From: Streptosporangiaceae bacterium
GTDB taxonomy: Bacteria; Actinomycetota; Actinomycetes; Streptosporangiales; Streptosporangiaceae
Assembly (NCBI GenBank): GCA_025964715.1
Contig: JAOPYH010000295.1
Location: forward strand, 1 to 49,224
Reading direction: 5' to 3'
Length of the DNA: 49,224 nt
This document shows positions 16,508-25,137 of this stretch, piece by piece; the first letter of the stretch is position 1, and every line of letters begins with the position of its first letter. A program made the position numbers and the translations under genes. The notes below the pieces were generated by a model. It did no database searches and had not been told where the DNA came from. It worked only from the letters and a program-made list of their open reading frames with translations.

Positions 16508-17929
16508 TCACCCCTTCAGGAACGCATAGACCGCCTGGCGGCCGGCCGTGCCGGTCTCGCGGTTCTGAACGGAGTGCGAGGCTCCCTTGACCACGACCAG
16601 CTTGCTCCTCGGGGCATAGCCGGCCTCCTCCACCGCCCATTCCAGGGGCGTGGACAGATCGCGGTCGCCGTTGAGCAACAGGGTCGGGACCGGCGGCAGC
16701 CGCAGGCTCCGTGGTTCGGAGCCAGGCCGCGTCGAGGGCCAGAGCCGGCAGGTCTCGATGAAACCGTTGCCCATCGCGGCCTCGGGAAGATACGGCCAGG
16801 TGGCCGAGGCCGAAAGTGCGCGCCTGGCCCGCTCGATCGCCGCGGCCCTGCCCCCGGCCGGCGCCGACGAGTCGCCCCAGGGGAACCGCATGTCGGTGCA
16901 GACCGTCGCCGCGTGCAGCCCGGAACTGAACGAGTCCACCGGGTCGCCGCCGGAGGCGAGCAGGTCCATGAGACGGTTCAGCCGCGCCGGAGCGCCGTGC
17001 CGCGCCGCGTGCACCGCTCCGATGATGTCTCCCGAGCCGGCCGGCATACCGGATGGATTCGGGTCCCGGTAGGTCGCGTCGACGAACTCGTACGAGACGA
17101 AGAGATCGAAGATTCTCACCTGGTCGGAGCGGTGCCGGACGACCCACGCGAGGTCGGCCGCCGGGTCGAAGCCACAGGCCGGCGCGACCGCGCAGGAGTC
17201 CCGCAGGACCCGCGTGTGGGCACGCAGCGACGTGACGTACAGCGCGTCGTCCTCCTGCGGGTCGACGTGGGGCACCACCGAGTCGAGCACGAGCTTGTTC
17301 ACGCGGTCCGGGTGGCCCAGCGCATACCGCGCGGCGGTGAAGGAGCCGTAGGACACGCCGTCGACCGTCATCTTCCGGACGTCGAGCGCCTCCCGGAGAG
17401 CCTCGAGATCACCGACGGTCTGGTCGGTGGTGTAGAACGGGCGCCTGGCCTCGACGATCTCCTCGCATTCCCGTACGGCGCCGGGGGTGGGAACCGCGAT
17501 GTCGGAGCTGCCGGTCTGGGCCTGCAGCTGCGGGCAGTTGATCGCGCCGAACTCGCCGGTCCCCCGCTGGTCCAGCATCACCAGCCGGTACTGCGGCATC
17601 AGATCCGCGAGCCGCTGTGCGAGCCGTGAGACGTACGGAACTCCGGGCTGCCCCGGGCCTCCGGTGAGAAAGAGCAGCACGCCCTTCGGTGCGCCCGCAT
17701 TGCCGGCCGTGGCGACCTGGAGCTTCAGGTGCCCGGGGGTTCCGCCGGAATGGTCGAGCGGGACGGTCAGGGCAGAGCAGGTGAAACCGATCTGACCGGC
17801 GCAGGGATGAGGGCCGGTGAGCGACCGTGGCCAGCGGGCCGGCGCGGCGTGCGTATCCGACGGGGCTACCCCGCCCAGCCCCGCGAGGACGGCGAGAAGG
17901 GCGAGAACGACCGTCAGACGTGATCTCAT
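16508..17929 (-). CDS. Secreted alpha/beta-hydrolase (tripeptidyl aminopeptidase-like)
   Basis: Extracellular serine hydrolase of 473 residues, in the TAP-like branch often annotated as SlpD/SlpE-type peptidases of Streptomyces. It has a signal peptide (RLTVVLALLAVLAGLGGVA, cleaved near DTHAAP). The oxyanion region is LFLTGGPGQPG (about 87-97). The nucleophile is Ser193 in GVSYGSF, with Asp424 in NGDRDLSTP and His452 in GASHSVQ completing the triad. Paired cysteines (C43/C51 and others) fit an exported protein. It starts at ATG 17929 and is divergent from an aldehyde dehydrogenase across 138 bases that hold a palindrome. Release of N-terminal peptides or esters outside the cell is the family role; the substrate is not known. 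Confidence 0.85.
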   Translation of the reverse strand: MRSRLTVVLALLAVLAGLGGVAPSDTHAAPARWPRSLTGPHPCAGQIGFTCSALTVPLDHSGGTPGHLKLQVATAGNAGAPKGVLLFLTGGPGQPGVPYVSRLAQRLADLMPQYRLVMLDQRGTGEFGAINCPQLQAQTGSSDIAVPTPGAVRECEEIVEARRPFYTTDQTVGDLEALREALDVRKMTVDGVSYGSFTAARYALGHPDRVNKLVLDSVVPHVDPQEDDALYVTSLRAHTRVLRDSCAVAPACGFDPAADLAWVVRHRSDQVRIFDLFVSYEFVDATYRDPNPSGMPAGSGDIIGAVHAARHGAPARLNRLMDLLASGGDPVDSFSSGLHAATVCTDMRFPWGDSSAPAGGRAAAIERARRALSASATWPYLPEAAMGNGFIETCRLWPSTRPGSEPRSLRLPPVPTLLLNGDRDLSTPLEWAVEEAGYAPRSKLVVVKGASHSVQNRETGTAGRQAVYAFLKG

Positions 17930-17998
17930 GGACCGATCATGCCGTTTGCCGCCGTCTCTCGAAGGAGATTCCGACCACCAACACGACGCCGGCGGGCT

Positions 17999-18025
17999 CT
18001 GGCCACAATCACCGATTGCGGCCAG
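17999..18025. promoter_or_regulatory. Operator-like inverted repeat in a divergent promoter region
   Basis: CTGGCCACAATC-ACC-GATTGCGGCCAG is an inverted repeat with 12-bp arms (one mismatch) and a 3-nt spacer. It lies 43 bases before the aldehyde dehydrogenase start and 70 bases before the hydrolase start, so one dimeric regulator could control both genes. Confidence 0.5.
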
Positions 18026-18067
18026 ACTGAATCAGGTTCGGTCTTTCGCTCATCATCCGGAGGAACG

Positions 18068-19474
18068 GTGTCCGAGTTCACCATGACGATCGGCGGTCAG
18101 CGCGTCGCCGCTCCGGCCACGTTCGGGGTCGTCAACCCGGCGACCGGGGACGTGCACGCGCAGGCTCCCGATTGCACGCAAGAGCAGCTCGACCAGGCCA
18201 TGGCCGCCGCGGCCGCCGCGTACAAGGAATGGAAAAAGGACGAGCAGGCCCGCCGCAAGGCACTGCACGACGCCGCGGACGTGCTCATGGCGAAGGCCGC
18301 GGAGATAGCCCCGGTGCTGACCGGCGAGCAGGGTAAGCCGCTGCAGGAGGCCACCTTCGAGGTGATCGGAGCCGGCATCTGGCTGAAATACTTCGCGGAT
18401 CTCGAGCTGCCGCGGGAGGTGATCCAGGACGACGACAAGGCATTCGTCGAAGTGGTGCGGCGTCCGATGGGTGTGGTCGCGGCCATCACGCCGTGGAACT
18501 TCCCTCTCGTCCTGGCCTCCTGGAAGATCGGGCCCGCGCTGCTGGCCGGCAACACCATGGTGCTCAAACCCTCGCCCTACACGCCGCTGTCGAGCCTGAG
18601 GATGGGCGAGGTGCTCCGGGACGTACTCCCGCCCGGGGTGCTGAACGTCGTCAGCGGCGGCGACGCCCTGGGGGCGTGGATGACCTCGCATGAGGTACCC
18701 CGCAAGATCAGCTTCACCGGCTCGGTGGCCACCGGGAAGAAGGTGGCCCTGTCGGCCGCGCCGGACCTGAAGCGGGTCACGCTCGAGCTCGGCGGCAACG
18801 ACCCGGCGATCCTGCTCGACGACGTGGATCCGGCCACCGTTGCCGACAAGGTTTTCGCCGGTGCCTTCCAGAACAACGGTCAGGTCTGCTCGGCCATCAA
18901 GCGCGTGTACGTGCCACAGCGCCTCTACGCCGACGTGGTCGAGGCCCTCGCCGCCAAGGCCCGGTCGGTCAAGGTCGGCGACGGCATGCAGGAGGGCGTG
19001 GAGTACGGCCCGATCAACAACAAGCCGCAGTACGAGCGGGTCTCCGAACTGGTCGCGGACGCGCTGAACAACGGCGCCCGGGCGGCGGCCGGCGGAAAGC
19101 CCATCGACGGGCCCGGGTATTTCTTCGAGCCCACGATCCTCGCCGACCTGAGCGACGGCACCCGGATCGTCGACGAGGAGCAGTTCGGCCCGGCACTGCC
19201 GGTCATCCCCTACTCCGACCTCGAGGACGCCGTGGACCGGGCGAACAACACCCACTTCGGCCTGTCCGGCTCCGTCTGGAGTTCCGACCCCGACCGTGCC
19301 GCCGCGGTGGCCGAGCAGCTCGAATGCGGTACCGCCTGGGTCAACACACACATCGCCCTCGCCCCGCACCAGCCGTTCGGCGGCTTGAAGTGGAGCGGCG
19401 TCGGTGTGGAGAACGGCCCATGGGGGCTGTACGGCTTCACGGATCTGCAGGTCCTGCACCGCTCGAAGCGCTAG
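18068..19474 (+). CDS. NAD(P)-dependent aldehyde dehydrogenase
   Basis: A 468-residue enzyme oxidising an aldehyde to the acid. Family motifs are ITPWNFPLVLASWKIGPALL (140-159, cofactor site), FTGSVATGKK (216-225), general base Glu240 in TLELGGND, and nucleophile Cys274 in NNGQVCSA; PFGGLKWSG stands near the C-terminus. GTG 18068 is preceded by GGAGGAA at good spacing, giving MSEFTMTIGG; an upstream extension lacks similarity. The set of residues is complete, so it should be active. Which aldehyde is used (succinate semialdehyde, lactaldehyde, betaine aldehyde or other) cannot be told. It ends at a strong hairpin and is a single gene divergent from a secreted hydrolase. Confidence 0.92.
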   Translation: MSEFTMTIGGQRVAAPATFGVVNPATGDVHAQAPDCTQEQLDQAMAAAAAAYKEWKKDEQARRKALHDAADVLMAKAAEIAPVLTGEQGKPLQEATFEVIGAGIWLKYFADLELPREVIQDDDKAFVEVVRRPMGVVAAITPWNFPLVLASWKIGPALLAGNTMVLKPSPYTPLSSLRMGEVLRDVLPPGVLNVVSGGDALGAWMTSHEVPRKISFTGSVATGKKVALSAAPDLKRVTLELGGNDPAILLDDVDPATVADKVFAGAFQNNGQVCSAIKRVYVPQRLYADVVEALAAKARSVKVGDGMQEGVEYGPINNKPQYERVSELVADALNNGARAAAGGKPIDGPGYFFEPTILADLSDGTRIVDEEQFGPALPVIPYSDLEDAVDRANNTHFGLSGSVWSSDPDRAAAVAEQLECGTAWVNTHIALAPHQPFGGLKWSGVGVENGPWGLYGFTDLQVLHRSKR

Positions 19475-19486
19475 CGGCGACTCAAT

Positions 19487-19522
19487 CCGCGGGACCCCGG
19501 CCGCACGGCCGGGGTCCCGCGG
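19487..19522. terminator. Bidirectional terminator hairpin
   Basis: A perfect 16-bp stem, CCGCGGGACCCCGGCC (19487-19502) and GGCCGGGGTCCCGCGG (19507-19522), with a 4-nt loop GCAC lies between the convergent aldehyde dehydrogenase and thioesterase genes. There is no T-run, as is common in high-GC actinomycetes. Confidence 0.8.
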
Positions 19523-19535
19523 CACAGCGGGCTGC

Positions 19536-20033
19536 TCACGCCTCCGGTGGCACGGGGAACAGCAGGCAGCTGCTCGTGGCATGGGCGAGGAGCCGGTCAT
19601 TGGCGTCGAGCACCTCCACCTCGGCCAAGGCGGTGCGGCGGCCCCGGTTGCGCACGACCCCCACGGCGCGTATCGGCCCGGTGCCGATGACCACCGGCCG
19701 CAGGAACTTCACCGACAGGTCCAGCGAGGTGTAGGCCATGCCCTCCGGAAGGGTCGAGTGCACGGCACACCCGGCGGCGGAGTCCGCGAGGGTGGCGTAG
19801 AGGCCGCCGTGCACGCTCCCGATGGGGTTGAAGTGCTCCTCCGCCGGTACGCAGCGGAAGACGACCCGGCCGTGCTCCACTTCGTCGATGCTGAAGTCAA
19901 GCGTCGACGCGATGGGCGGCCCCGGCAGCCGTCCCGCCGCCATCTCCCGCAGGAACTCCAGTCCCGGCAGCTTCCCGAGCTGCGCGGCGCTGATCCCCGG
20001 ATCCTGCCACTCGTAAGTCCTCGACCTGCCCAT
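19536..20033 (-). CDS. PaaI-family hotdog thioesterase
   Basis: A 165-residue acyl-CoA thioesterase-like protein. The hotdog central helix and preceding loop carry NPIGSVHGGLYATLADSAAG (about 69-88), the PaaI/YbgC-like signature with HGG and the downstream acidic residue that activates water. Later strands read YTSLDLSVKFLRPV and TALAEVEVLDANDRLLAHATSS. It is expected to hydrolyse a small acyl- or aryl-CoA, cytoplasmic and tetrameric. ATG 20033 follows GGAGGGGG. The length is slightly above the usual 140 because of an N-terminal helix of about 30 residues (GLEFLREMAAGRLPGPPIA), which many actinobacterial members have. It is divergent from a DUF1232 gene. Confidence 0.85.
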   Translation of the reverse strand: MGRSRTYEWQDPGISAAQLGKLPGLEFLREMAAGRLPGPPIASTLDFSIDEVEHGRVVFRCVPAEEHFNPIGSVHGGLYATLADSAAGCAVHSTLPEGMAYTSLDLSVKFLRPVVIGTGPIRAVGVVRNRGRRTALAEVEVLDANDRLLAHATSSCLLFPVPPEA

Positions 20034-20175
20034 TCAGCCCCCTCCGTCCGATTTCGCCAACCGAAGCTAGAGTCTCGGTGATCTGGCTGTCAAAAGACCC
20101 ACCGCGTGCCCGGCGAGTACGGGGACGAAGGCGGGACATACTCGTCCTAGCCCCCAACCACCCCGGAGGAAAGAC

Positions 20176-20574
20176 ATGGTCTGGCCTGGCGTCATCGCGG
20201 TCTTGGTGGGCATGGTCATGAGCATCACCGGCAACGGCCGCATAGGTCCGATCGACGTCACCACGGTCGGCGTCGCGGTGATGGGCCTGGGCGCCGTGGT
20301 CCTCGTGCTCGGTCTCCTTCGGCTGGCGCGTGCGCGGCGCTGGCCGGCGGCCGGTGGCCGGAACCCCGTCGCGAGCTATCAGGACCGCGCCTACCGGACC
20401 GGCAAGGGGAAGATCATCGCGATGATCGCCGCGGTGGTCTACATCGTCTCGCCGATCGACTTCATCCCCGATTTCCTGCTCCCCATCGGCATCGTCGACG
20501 ACGCCACGGCGTTCGGCTGGCTGCTGTTCGCGATCGGGCAGGAGATCTCCCGCAAACGCCGCAAGGCTCTGTGA
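20176..20574 (+). CDS. DUF1232 membrane protein
   Basis: A 132-residue protein with two N-terminal hydrophobic segments (about 3-20 and 30-50), a basic linker and a DUF1232 domain marked by VYIVSPIDFIPDFLLPIGIV (about 93-112) followed by DDATAFGWLL. DUF1232 proteins are small membrane proteins of unknown function. ATG 20176 has GGAGGAAAG 6 bases upstream. The domain is complete; the extra N-terminal membrane pair is seen in some actinobacterial versions. The next gene is convergent, with only nine bases between the stop codons, so the two 3' ends are likely to overlap in transcripts. Confidence 0.82.
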   Translation: MVWPGVIAVLVGMVMSITGNGRIGPIDVTTVGVAVMGLGAVVLVLGLLRLARARRWPAAGGRNPVASYQDRAYRTGKGKIIAMIAAVVYIVSPIDFIPDFLLPIGIVDDATAFGWLLFAIGQEISRKRRKAL

Positions 20575-20583
20575 CCTGGCCGC

Positions 20584-21474
20584 TCAGAGCGCCAGCGTGC
20601 CGTCGGCCAACTCGGCGGCCACGGCCTCGAAAATCCTCATGTCGGCGGCCCAGGGGCTGTCCGGACGCGGCCAGTGCAGCACCAGGTCTGTGATGCCGGC
20701 CTCGGCGTAACGACCCGCGAAGTCACGGAAGGCCTCCGGGGATTCGAGCGGGCGCTCATCGGTGAAGCCGGTGAGCAACAGCCGCCGGAGCCCCCCGGGG
20801 TCGCGCCCCTCCAGGCGGCAGGCCTCCTCGAGCCTTTTCACCTGGCGCCGGACGCCGTCCGCGGGAGATCCCTCGGCGGCCCCGTCATCACCGGTCGTCA
20901 CCCACATGTCGCCGAAGCGCGCGGCGAGCCCCATGCCGCGACGCCCGGTGGCCGCGATGGCGAACGGCACCCGCGGGCTCTGCAGACAGCCCGGCTCGGT
21001 GAGGACCTCCTGCGCCGAGTAGAACTTGCCGGCGAAGGTGGTGCGCGGGCCGCGCAGCAGCAGGTCGAGGAGCTCCACCCACTCCGCGAACCGGTCGGCG
21101 CGCTCACTCGGGGACCACGGGCCATCGTCGAGTATGCCGCCGTCCGAGGTGGGGGCCGTGCCGCCCGCGCCTATGGCGATCTGCAGCCGGCCGCCGCTGA
21201 TGTCATCGATGGTCTTGATGGCGTGTGCCGTCGGGACCGGGTGCCGGAAGTTGGGCGAGGTCACCAGCGTGCCGAGCCGGATCCGCCCGGTGACGGCAGC
21301 GGCCGCCGCCAGCGTTGCATAAGCCTCATGCCACGGCGTGGTCCCCCGCCAGGCGACGTGGTCGTAAACCCAGGCGTGCGCGAACCCGAGGTCCTCGGCC
21401 CGCTGCCAGAGCCCACGGCTCTGCGGCCACGACTCCATCGGCCACATCGCCACGCCCACACGCGGTGCCCTCAT
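20584..21474 (-). CDS. LLM-class (probably F420-dependent) oxidoreductase
   Basis: A 296-residue TIM-barrel flavin/deazaflavin oxidoreductase of the luciferase-like monooxygenase class. The start VGVAMWPMESW and the segments LGFAHAWVYDHVAW, GRIRLGTLVTSPNFRHPV, TIDDISGGRLQIAIGAGG and FAIAATGRRGMGLAARFGDMW match actinobacterial F420-dependent LLM proteins. The gapped pattern RHPVPTAHAIKTIDDISGGR is diagnostic of the class. ATG 21474 is preferred to GTG 21486 because GGAGG lies just before it. The PucR-type regulator upstream on the same strand is 51 bases away, so the two may be co-transcribed. The substrate is unknown; F420 rather than FMN is an inference from family and host type. Confidence 0.85.
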   Translation of the reverse strand: MRAPRVGVAMWPMESWPQSRGLWQRAEDLGFAHAWVYDHVAWRGTTPWHEAYATLAAAAAVTGRIRLGTLVTSPNFRHPVPTAHAIKTIDDISGGRLQIAIGAGGTAPTSDGGILDDGPWSPSERADRFAEWVELLDLLLRGPRTTFAGKFYSAQEVLTEPGCLQSPRVPFAIAATGRRGMGLAARFGDMWVTTGDDGAAEGSPADGVRRQVKRLEEACRLEGRDPGGLRRLLLTGFTDERPLESPEAFRDFAGRYAEAGITDLVLHWPRPDSPWAADMRIFEAVAAELADGTLAL

Positions 21475-21525
21475 CGCATCCTCCACTCATCGGCCAGATG
21501 ACCATCGTTCTCGGGGTGACAACGT

Positions 21526-22725
21526 TCAGCGGCGGTCCCGCCAGCTCCGCAGCGCCCACCACCAGTGCGCGGCGTCCGCCACCGCCGTCGAGGAGCCCGC
21601 GAGCGGCCGCCGGCCGGTGAGCTCCTGGAGCCGCCGGAGCCGGTACTTCACCGTATTGGGATGCACGTGCAGCGCCGCGGCGGAGGCCTCCACGCGCCCG
21701 CCGTGGTCAAGGTAGGCCAGTGCGGTGTCGGCGAGCTGGCGGTGGAACGCGTCATCGGGATCGAGGTCGTGAAGGAACGACCGCGCCAGGAGGCTGCCGA
21801 GTTCGGGCTGGGCCGCTACGGCGCTGAGCAGGGCCAATTCGCTGAGCTCTCGCACCCCGTGCAACCCGGCCGCTTCGGCCGCCCGCAGCGCTCTGAGACA
21901 CAGCCCGTACACACCGGGGATCCCGGCCGGCGGCACGGCCGGTGAGATGACCGCGAGGAGCGGGGGCCCCGGCGTGCCCGGGCCCTCGCCCATGCCGGCG
22001 GAGCCGCGCGGCCAGGCGACCAACGCGGCCAGCCGGCCGTCGACCAGGCCATAAAGCCCGGGGCACGTGGCCGACATGACCGCCTCGAGCCCCTGGGCTA
22101 CGGCCGGATCACTCACGTTGCTGACCAGGCAATGGTGGGAGCGGGCGAGGTCGAGCGGGGTCGCCTCGGCCGGCTCCCCGTGCAGCAGCCGCCGCAGCGC
22201 CTGGACCCTGACCTCGCGGGCGGTGCGGGCCTGCCCCAGCTCGGCGATGCGGTGGGCGTGCACCATGCGGTGCTCGAGCGCGGTCGCGATGGCGTCCAGC
22301 CGGGTGATGCCCTCGAGCAGGTCGTCCGGCGGGACCCCGAGGACCCGCCCCTCATCCACTATCAGGCCGACGATCCGCGAACGCCCGGCCTGGAAACCAT
22401 CGAGCAGCGCGGCCACCGGGACGCCCTGGAGCGCACGGTCCTCACCCAGCCGTTCGGCCGCACGCAGATCCTCCTCGCGGATCTCGCCGGTGACCATCGC
22501 GGCGATCGCGGCCTGGATCATCGCCCGTACATGCCGGCGTGTCTCCGCCTCAGGAAGCGCGGCCACCAGCGGGGAACGGCTGCGCGCGGCCGCGGAGGCC
22601 GCGTCCAGCACCGCGAAATCTCCCCCGCGTGCCGCCAGCACCTCGAGGAAGCGCTGCCGTCCCGGCCAGGCCTCCACCACGGCGCCCTCCAGCCTCGTTG
22701 TCCCGGCCGGACAACCGGCGCTCAC
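21526..22725 (-). CDS. PucR-family transcriptional regulator
   Basis: A 399-residue regulator with a C-terminal PucR-type helix-turn-helix: LADTALAYLDHGGRVEASAAALHVHPNTVKYRLRRLQELTG, about residues 328-368. The N-terminal 150 residues are an RsbR/PucR-like helical sensory region and the middle (about 170-300) a GGDEF-like PucR domain. Such proteins are ligand-responsive activators of catabolic genes (purines, amines, proline and others). The start is GTG 22725, 82 bases from the divergent class II aldolase gene, its most likely target; the LLM oxidoreductase follows it on the same strand. No clear palindrome stands out in the short divergent gap. Confidence 0.82.
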   Translation of the reverse strand: MSAGCPAGTTRLEGAVVEAWPGRQRFLEVLAARGGDFAVLDAASAAARSRSPLVAALPEAETRRHVRAMIQAAIAAMVTGEIREEDLRAAERLGEDRALQGVPVAALLDGFQAGRSRIVGLIVDEGRVLGVPPDDLLEGITRLDAIATALEHRMVHAHRIAELGQARTAREVRVQALRRLLHGEPAEATPLDLARSHHCLVSNVSDPAVAQGLEAVMSATCPGLYGLVDGRLAALVAWPRGSAGMGEGPGTPGPPLLAVISPAVPPAGIPGVYGLCLRALRAAEAAGLHGVRELSELALLSAVAAQPELGSLLARSFLHDLDPDDAFHRQLADTALAYLDHGGRVEASAAALHVHPNTVKYRLRRLQELTGRRPLAGSSTAVADAAHWWWALRSWRDRR

Positions 22726-22807
22726 TTAGTTGGCCGTAGAGAGCCTATGCGAACCGGCCGTCGCAGGGTTTGCTGGCGGAAGTGACATCTGTACACGAGG
22801 AGGCAGG

Positions 22808-23599
22808 ATGGCCGGCGAGTTCCTGGAAAAGCTGCCGCCGCAGGAGCTGATCTGGCGGCTTCCGCCCACCTTCGACAGCCTCGAAGAGGAACGGCGTCAC
22901 CGCAAGGAGCGGCTTACCGCGGCACTCCGCCTCTTCGGCAAGTTCGGATTCGAGGAGGGCGTGGCGGGCCACATCACCGCCCGGGATCCGGAGCTGACCG
23001 ACCACTTCTGGGTCAACCCGTTCGGGATGTCCTTCAAGCACATACGGGTGAGCGACCTGATCCTGGTCGACCATGGGGGAAAGGTGGTCCAGGGCCGCTA
23101 CCCGGTCAACGAGGCGGCCTTCGCGATCCACTCCCAGGTGCACCAGGCCCGCCCGGACGTCGTAGCCGCGGCGCACAGCCACTCCGTACACGGCCGGGCG
23201 CTGTCGGCCCTCGGCGCGCTGCTCGAGCCGATCACCCAGGACGTCTGCGCGTTCTATCAGGACCACGGGTTGTTCGACGACTACACCGGCGTCGTGACGG
23301 ATCTGGAGGAGGGCAAGCGCATCGCCGCGGCGCTGAGCGACCACAAGGCCGTCATCCTCCGCAACCACGGTCTGCTGACGGTCGGTGACACTGTCGACGC
23401 CGCCGCCTGGTGGTTCATCACCATGGAGCGCTCCTGCCAGGTACAACTCCTGGCCAAGGCCGCCGGCACGGTCGTGCCCATCAAGCATGACAACGCGGTC
23501 CTCACCCACGGACAGATCGGTAACGACCTGGTGGGCTGGATCAACTATCAGCCCCTCTACGACCAGATCACGCGGGAGCAGCCGGACCTGTTCGAGTGA
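22808..23599 (+). CDS. Class II aldolase/adducin-family protein
   Basis: A 263-residue zinc-dependent aldolase-fold protein related to fuculose-phosphate aldolase and ribulose-phosphate epimerase. The zinc ligands are in AAAHSHSVHGRAL (about 124-136) and in LRNHGLLTVGDT (about 188-199). The N-terminus has GHITARDPELTDHFWVNPFGM, which in this family binds the substrate phosphate or carboxyl. This longer version with ERRHRKERL before the fold is the one common in proteobacteria and actinobacteria with no firm substrate. ATG 22808 follows GAGGAGG. It is divergent from a PucR regulator that may control it, and ends in a strong hairpin. Confidence 0.87.
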   Translation: MAGEFLEKLPPQELIWRLPPTFDSLEEERRHRKERLTAALRLFGKFGFEEGVAGHITARDPELTDHFWVNPFGMSFKHIRVSDLILVDHGGKVVQGRYPVNEAAFAIHSQVHQARPDVVAAAHSHSVHGRALSALGALLEPITQDVCAFYQDHGLFDDYTGVVTDLEEGKRIAAALSDHKAVILRNHGLLTVGDTVDAAAWWFITMERSCQVQLLAKAAGTVVPIKHDNAVLTHGQIGNDLVGWINYQPLYDQITREQPDLFE

Positions 23600-23668
23600 G
23601 CTCCGGCGCCGGCCCCCCGTGATCTGCGTGGCCGGCCCGAGGGCCGTACCGCGCGCGGGCCTCGGGCC

Positions 23669-23713
23669 GGGCCCGTTCCCGGCGCTGAACCGCGCCTCGC
23701 CGGGAACGGGCCC
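23669..23713. terminator. Bidirectional terminator hairpin
   Basis: A perfect 16-bp stem, GGGCCCGTTCCCGGCG (23669-23684) and CGCCGGGAACGGGCCC (23698-23713), with a 13-nt loop lies between the convergent aldolase and murA-like genes. An overlapping alternative hairpin uses CCGGCCCGAGG near 23632 and CCTCGGGCCGG near 23660-23670. Confidence 0.78.
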
Positions 23714-23727
23714 TTCCCATGCCGGCT

Positions 23728-25029
23728 TCAGCGGCGGCGCAGTTCCAGGCCCAGGGCGCGGAACTGCTCGACCGGCCGGTGATAGCCACGCTCGATGTGG
23801 TGCACGCCGCGCAGGACGGACGGACCCTGCGAAACGGCGGCCGCGAGGACTGCCGAGAAGCCCGCGCGGATGTCCGGCATCGTCACGTCTCCGCCGTGGA
23901 GTTTGGTGACGCCTCGTACCACGGCGGAGTGCACGGCGTTCGTGTCGTGGAACCGGCACGCGGGTCCACCGAGACACACGTCGAAGACTTCGATCTCGCA
24001 GCCCATCCCCTGAAGGGCGGGTACGTACACGAGCCGGTTCTCGAAAACGGTCTCGTGCAGCACAGACATGCCCTCGGACTGGGTGAACAACACCATGAGC
24101 GGGGTTTGCCAGTCGGTGGCGAAGCCGGGATGTGTGTCGGTCTGTACGGCCGCGCTGCGCAGCCCGTCCGGCGCGGATGCCATGATCCAGTCATCGGTGA
24201 TCTCGAAGCGGGCGCCCATCCGGGCCAGCGTGGTGATCGCCGTGACCAGCCGGTCCTGGTGGCAGCCGTGCACCCGGACCTCGCCTCCGGTGACCAGCCC
24301 CGCCGTGAGGTAGGAGAAGGCCTCGAGCCGGTCACCGCCGAGCCGGATCTCGGCACCGTGCAGCCGGTCCACGCCCTCCACGACGATCCGGCGATCCGGG
24401 CTGAAGGCGATTCTGGCGCCCATGCGCTGCAGGAACAGCGCCAGCTCAATGATCTCCGGTTCCGTCGCGGCGCCGCGGATGACCGTCTTGCCCTCGGCGA
24501 GCACGGCCGTGAGCAGCACCGTCTCGGTCGCTCCCACGCTGGGGTAGGCCAGGTCGATCCGGGTGCCCTTCAGCCGTGTCGCCCGAGCATGGACCCCATC
24601 GTCGGCGATGTCGACCTCCGCACCGAACGCCCTGAGAGCCTGGACGTGGAAGTCCACCGGCCGCCGGCCGATGGGGTCACCGCCGACCAGCGGCACGAAG
24701 GCCTCACCGGCGAGGTGCAGCAGCGGACCCAGCATGAGGATCGGGATCCGGTTGAGGCCGGTGAAGGCCTTGGGCACATGCGGATCGGCGACCTTGCCGG
24801 GCACGATGGTGATCTCGCCGTCCTGGCGCTCGACGACCATCCCGAGGTGCTCGAGCATCGCCGCGGTGATCGACACCTCGCCGACCTCGGGTGCGTTGCG
24901 GATCGTACTCGGCCCCCGCCCGAGCATCGCGGCCACCATGTGCTTGCTGACCGCGTTCTTGGAGCCGCGCACGGTGATGTCACCGCGCAACGGACCGGAC
25001 GGTTCGATCTCCCACGCCTCTTCACTCAC
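23728..25029 (-). CDS. murA: UDP-N-acetylglucosamine 1-carboxyvinyltransferase (MurA-type)
   Basis: EPSP-synthase-like enzyme of 433 residues transferring enolpyruvate from PEP to UDP-GlcNAc, the first committed step of peptidoglycan synthesis, in the cytoplasm. The N-terminal RGSKNAVSKH holds Lys24/Asn25; PYPSVGATETVLLTAVLAEG and GFATDWQTPLMVLFTQSEG are family blocks. The catalytic loop reads LVGGDPIGRRPVDFH, so the usual Cys is Asp118, as in mycobacterial MurA; this keeps activity but prevents alkylation by fosfomycin. The GTG at 25029 was chosen because similarity begins there, although the frame is open further upstream. It is divergent from a methyltransferase gene. I cannot tell whether another murA exists elsewhere in the genome. 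Confidence 0.88.
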   Translation of the reverse strand: MSEEAWEIEPSGPLRGDITVRGSKNAVSKHMVAAMLGRGPSTIRNAPEVGEVSITAAMLEHLGMVVERQDGEITIVPGKVADPHVPKAFTGLNRIPILMLGPLLHLAGEAFVPLVGGDPIGRRPVDFHVQALRAFGAEVDIADDGVHARATRLKGTRIDLAYPSVGATETVLLTAVLAEGKTVIRGAATEPEIIELALFLQRMGARIAFSPDRRIVVEGVDRLHGAEIRLGGDRLEAFSYLTAGLVTGGEVRVHGCHQDRLVTAITTLARMGARFEITDDWIMASAPDGLRSAAVQTDTHPGFATDWQTPLMVLFTQSEGMSVLHETVFENRLVYVPALQGMGCEIEVFDVCLGGPACRFHDTNAVHSAVVRGVTKLHGGDVTMPDIRAGFSAVLAAAVSQGPSVLRGVHHIERGYHRPVEQFRALGLELRRR

Positions 25030-25137
25030 CCGGGCGAGCTTAGGGCCTGCCGGCGGATGGGGCCGAGCCGCGCACAATGGGGGGATAGTGCGGTTTCGGC
25101 CCACGATGCCGCTGCCTCGAAGCCAAGGCCATGCGAG

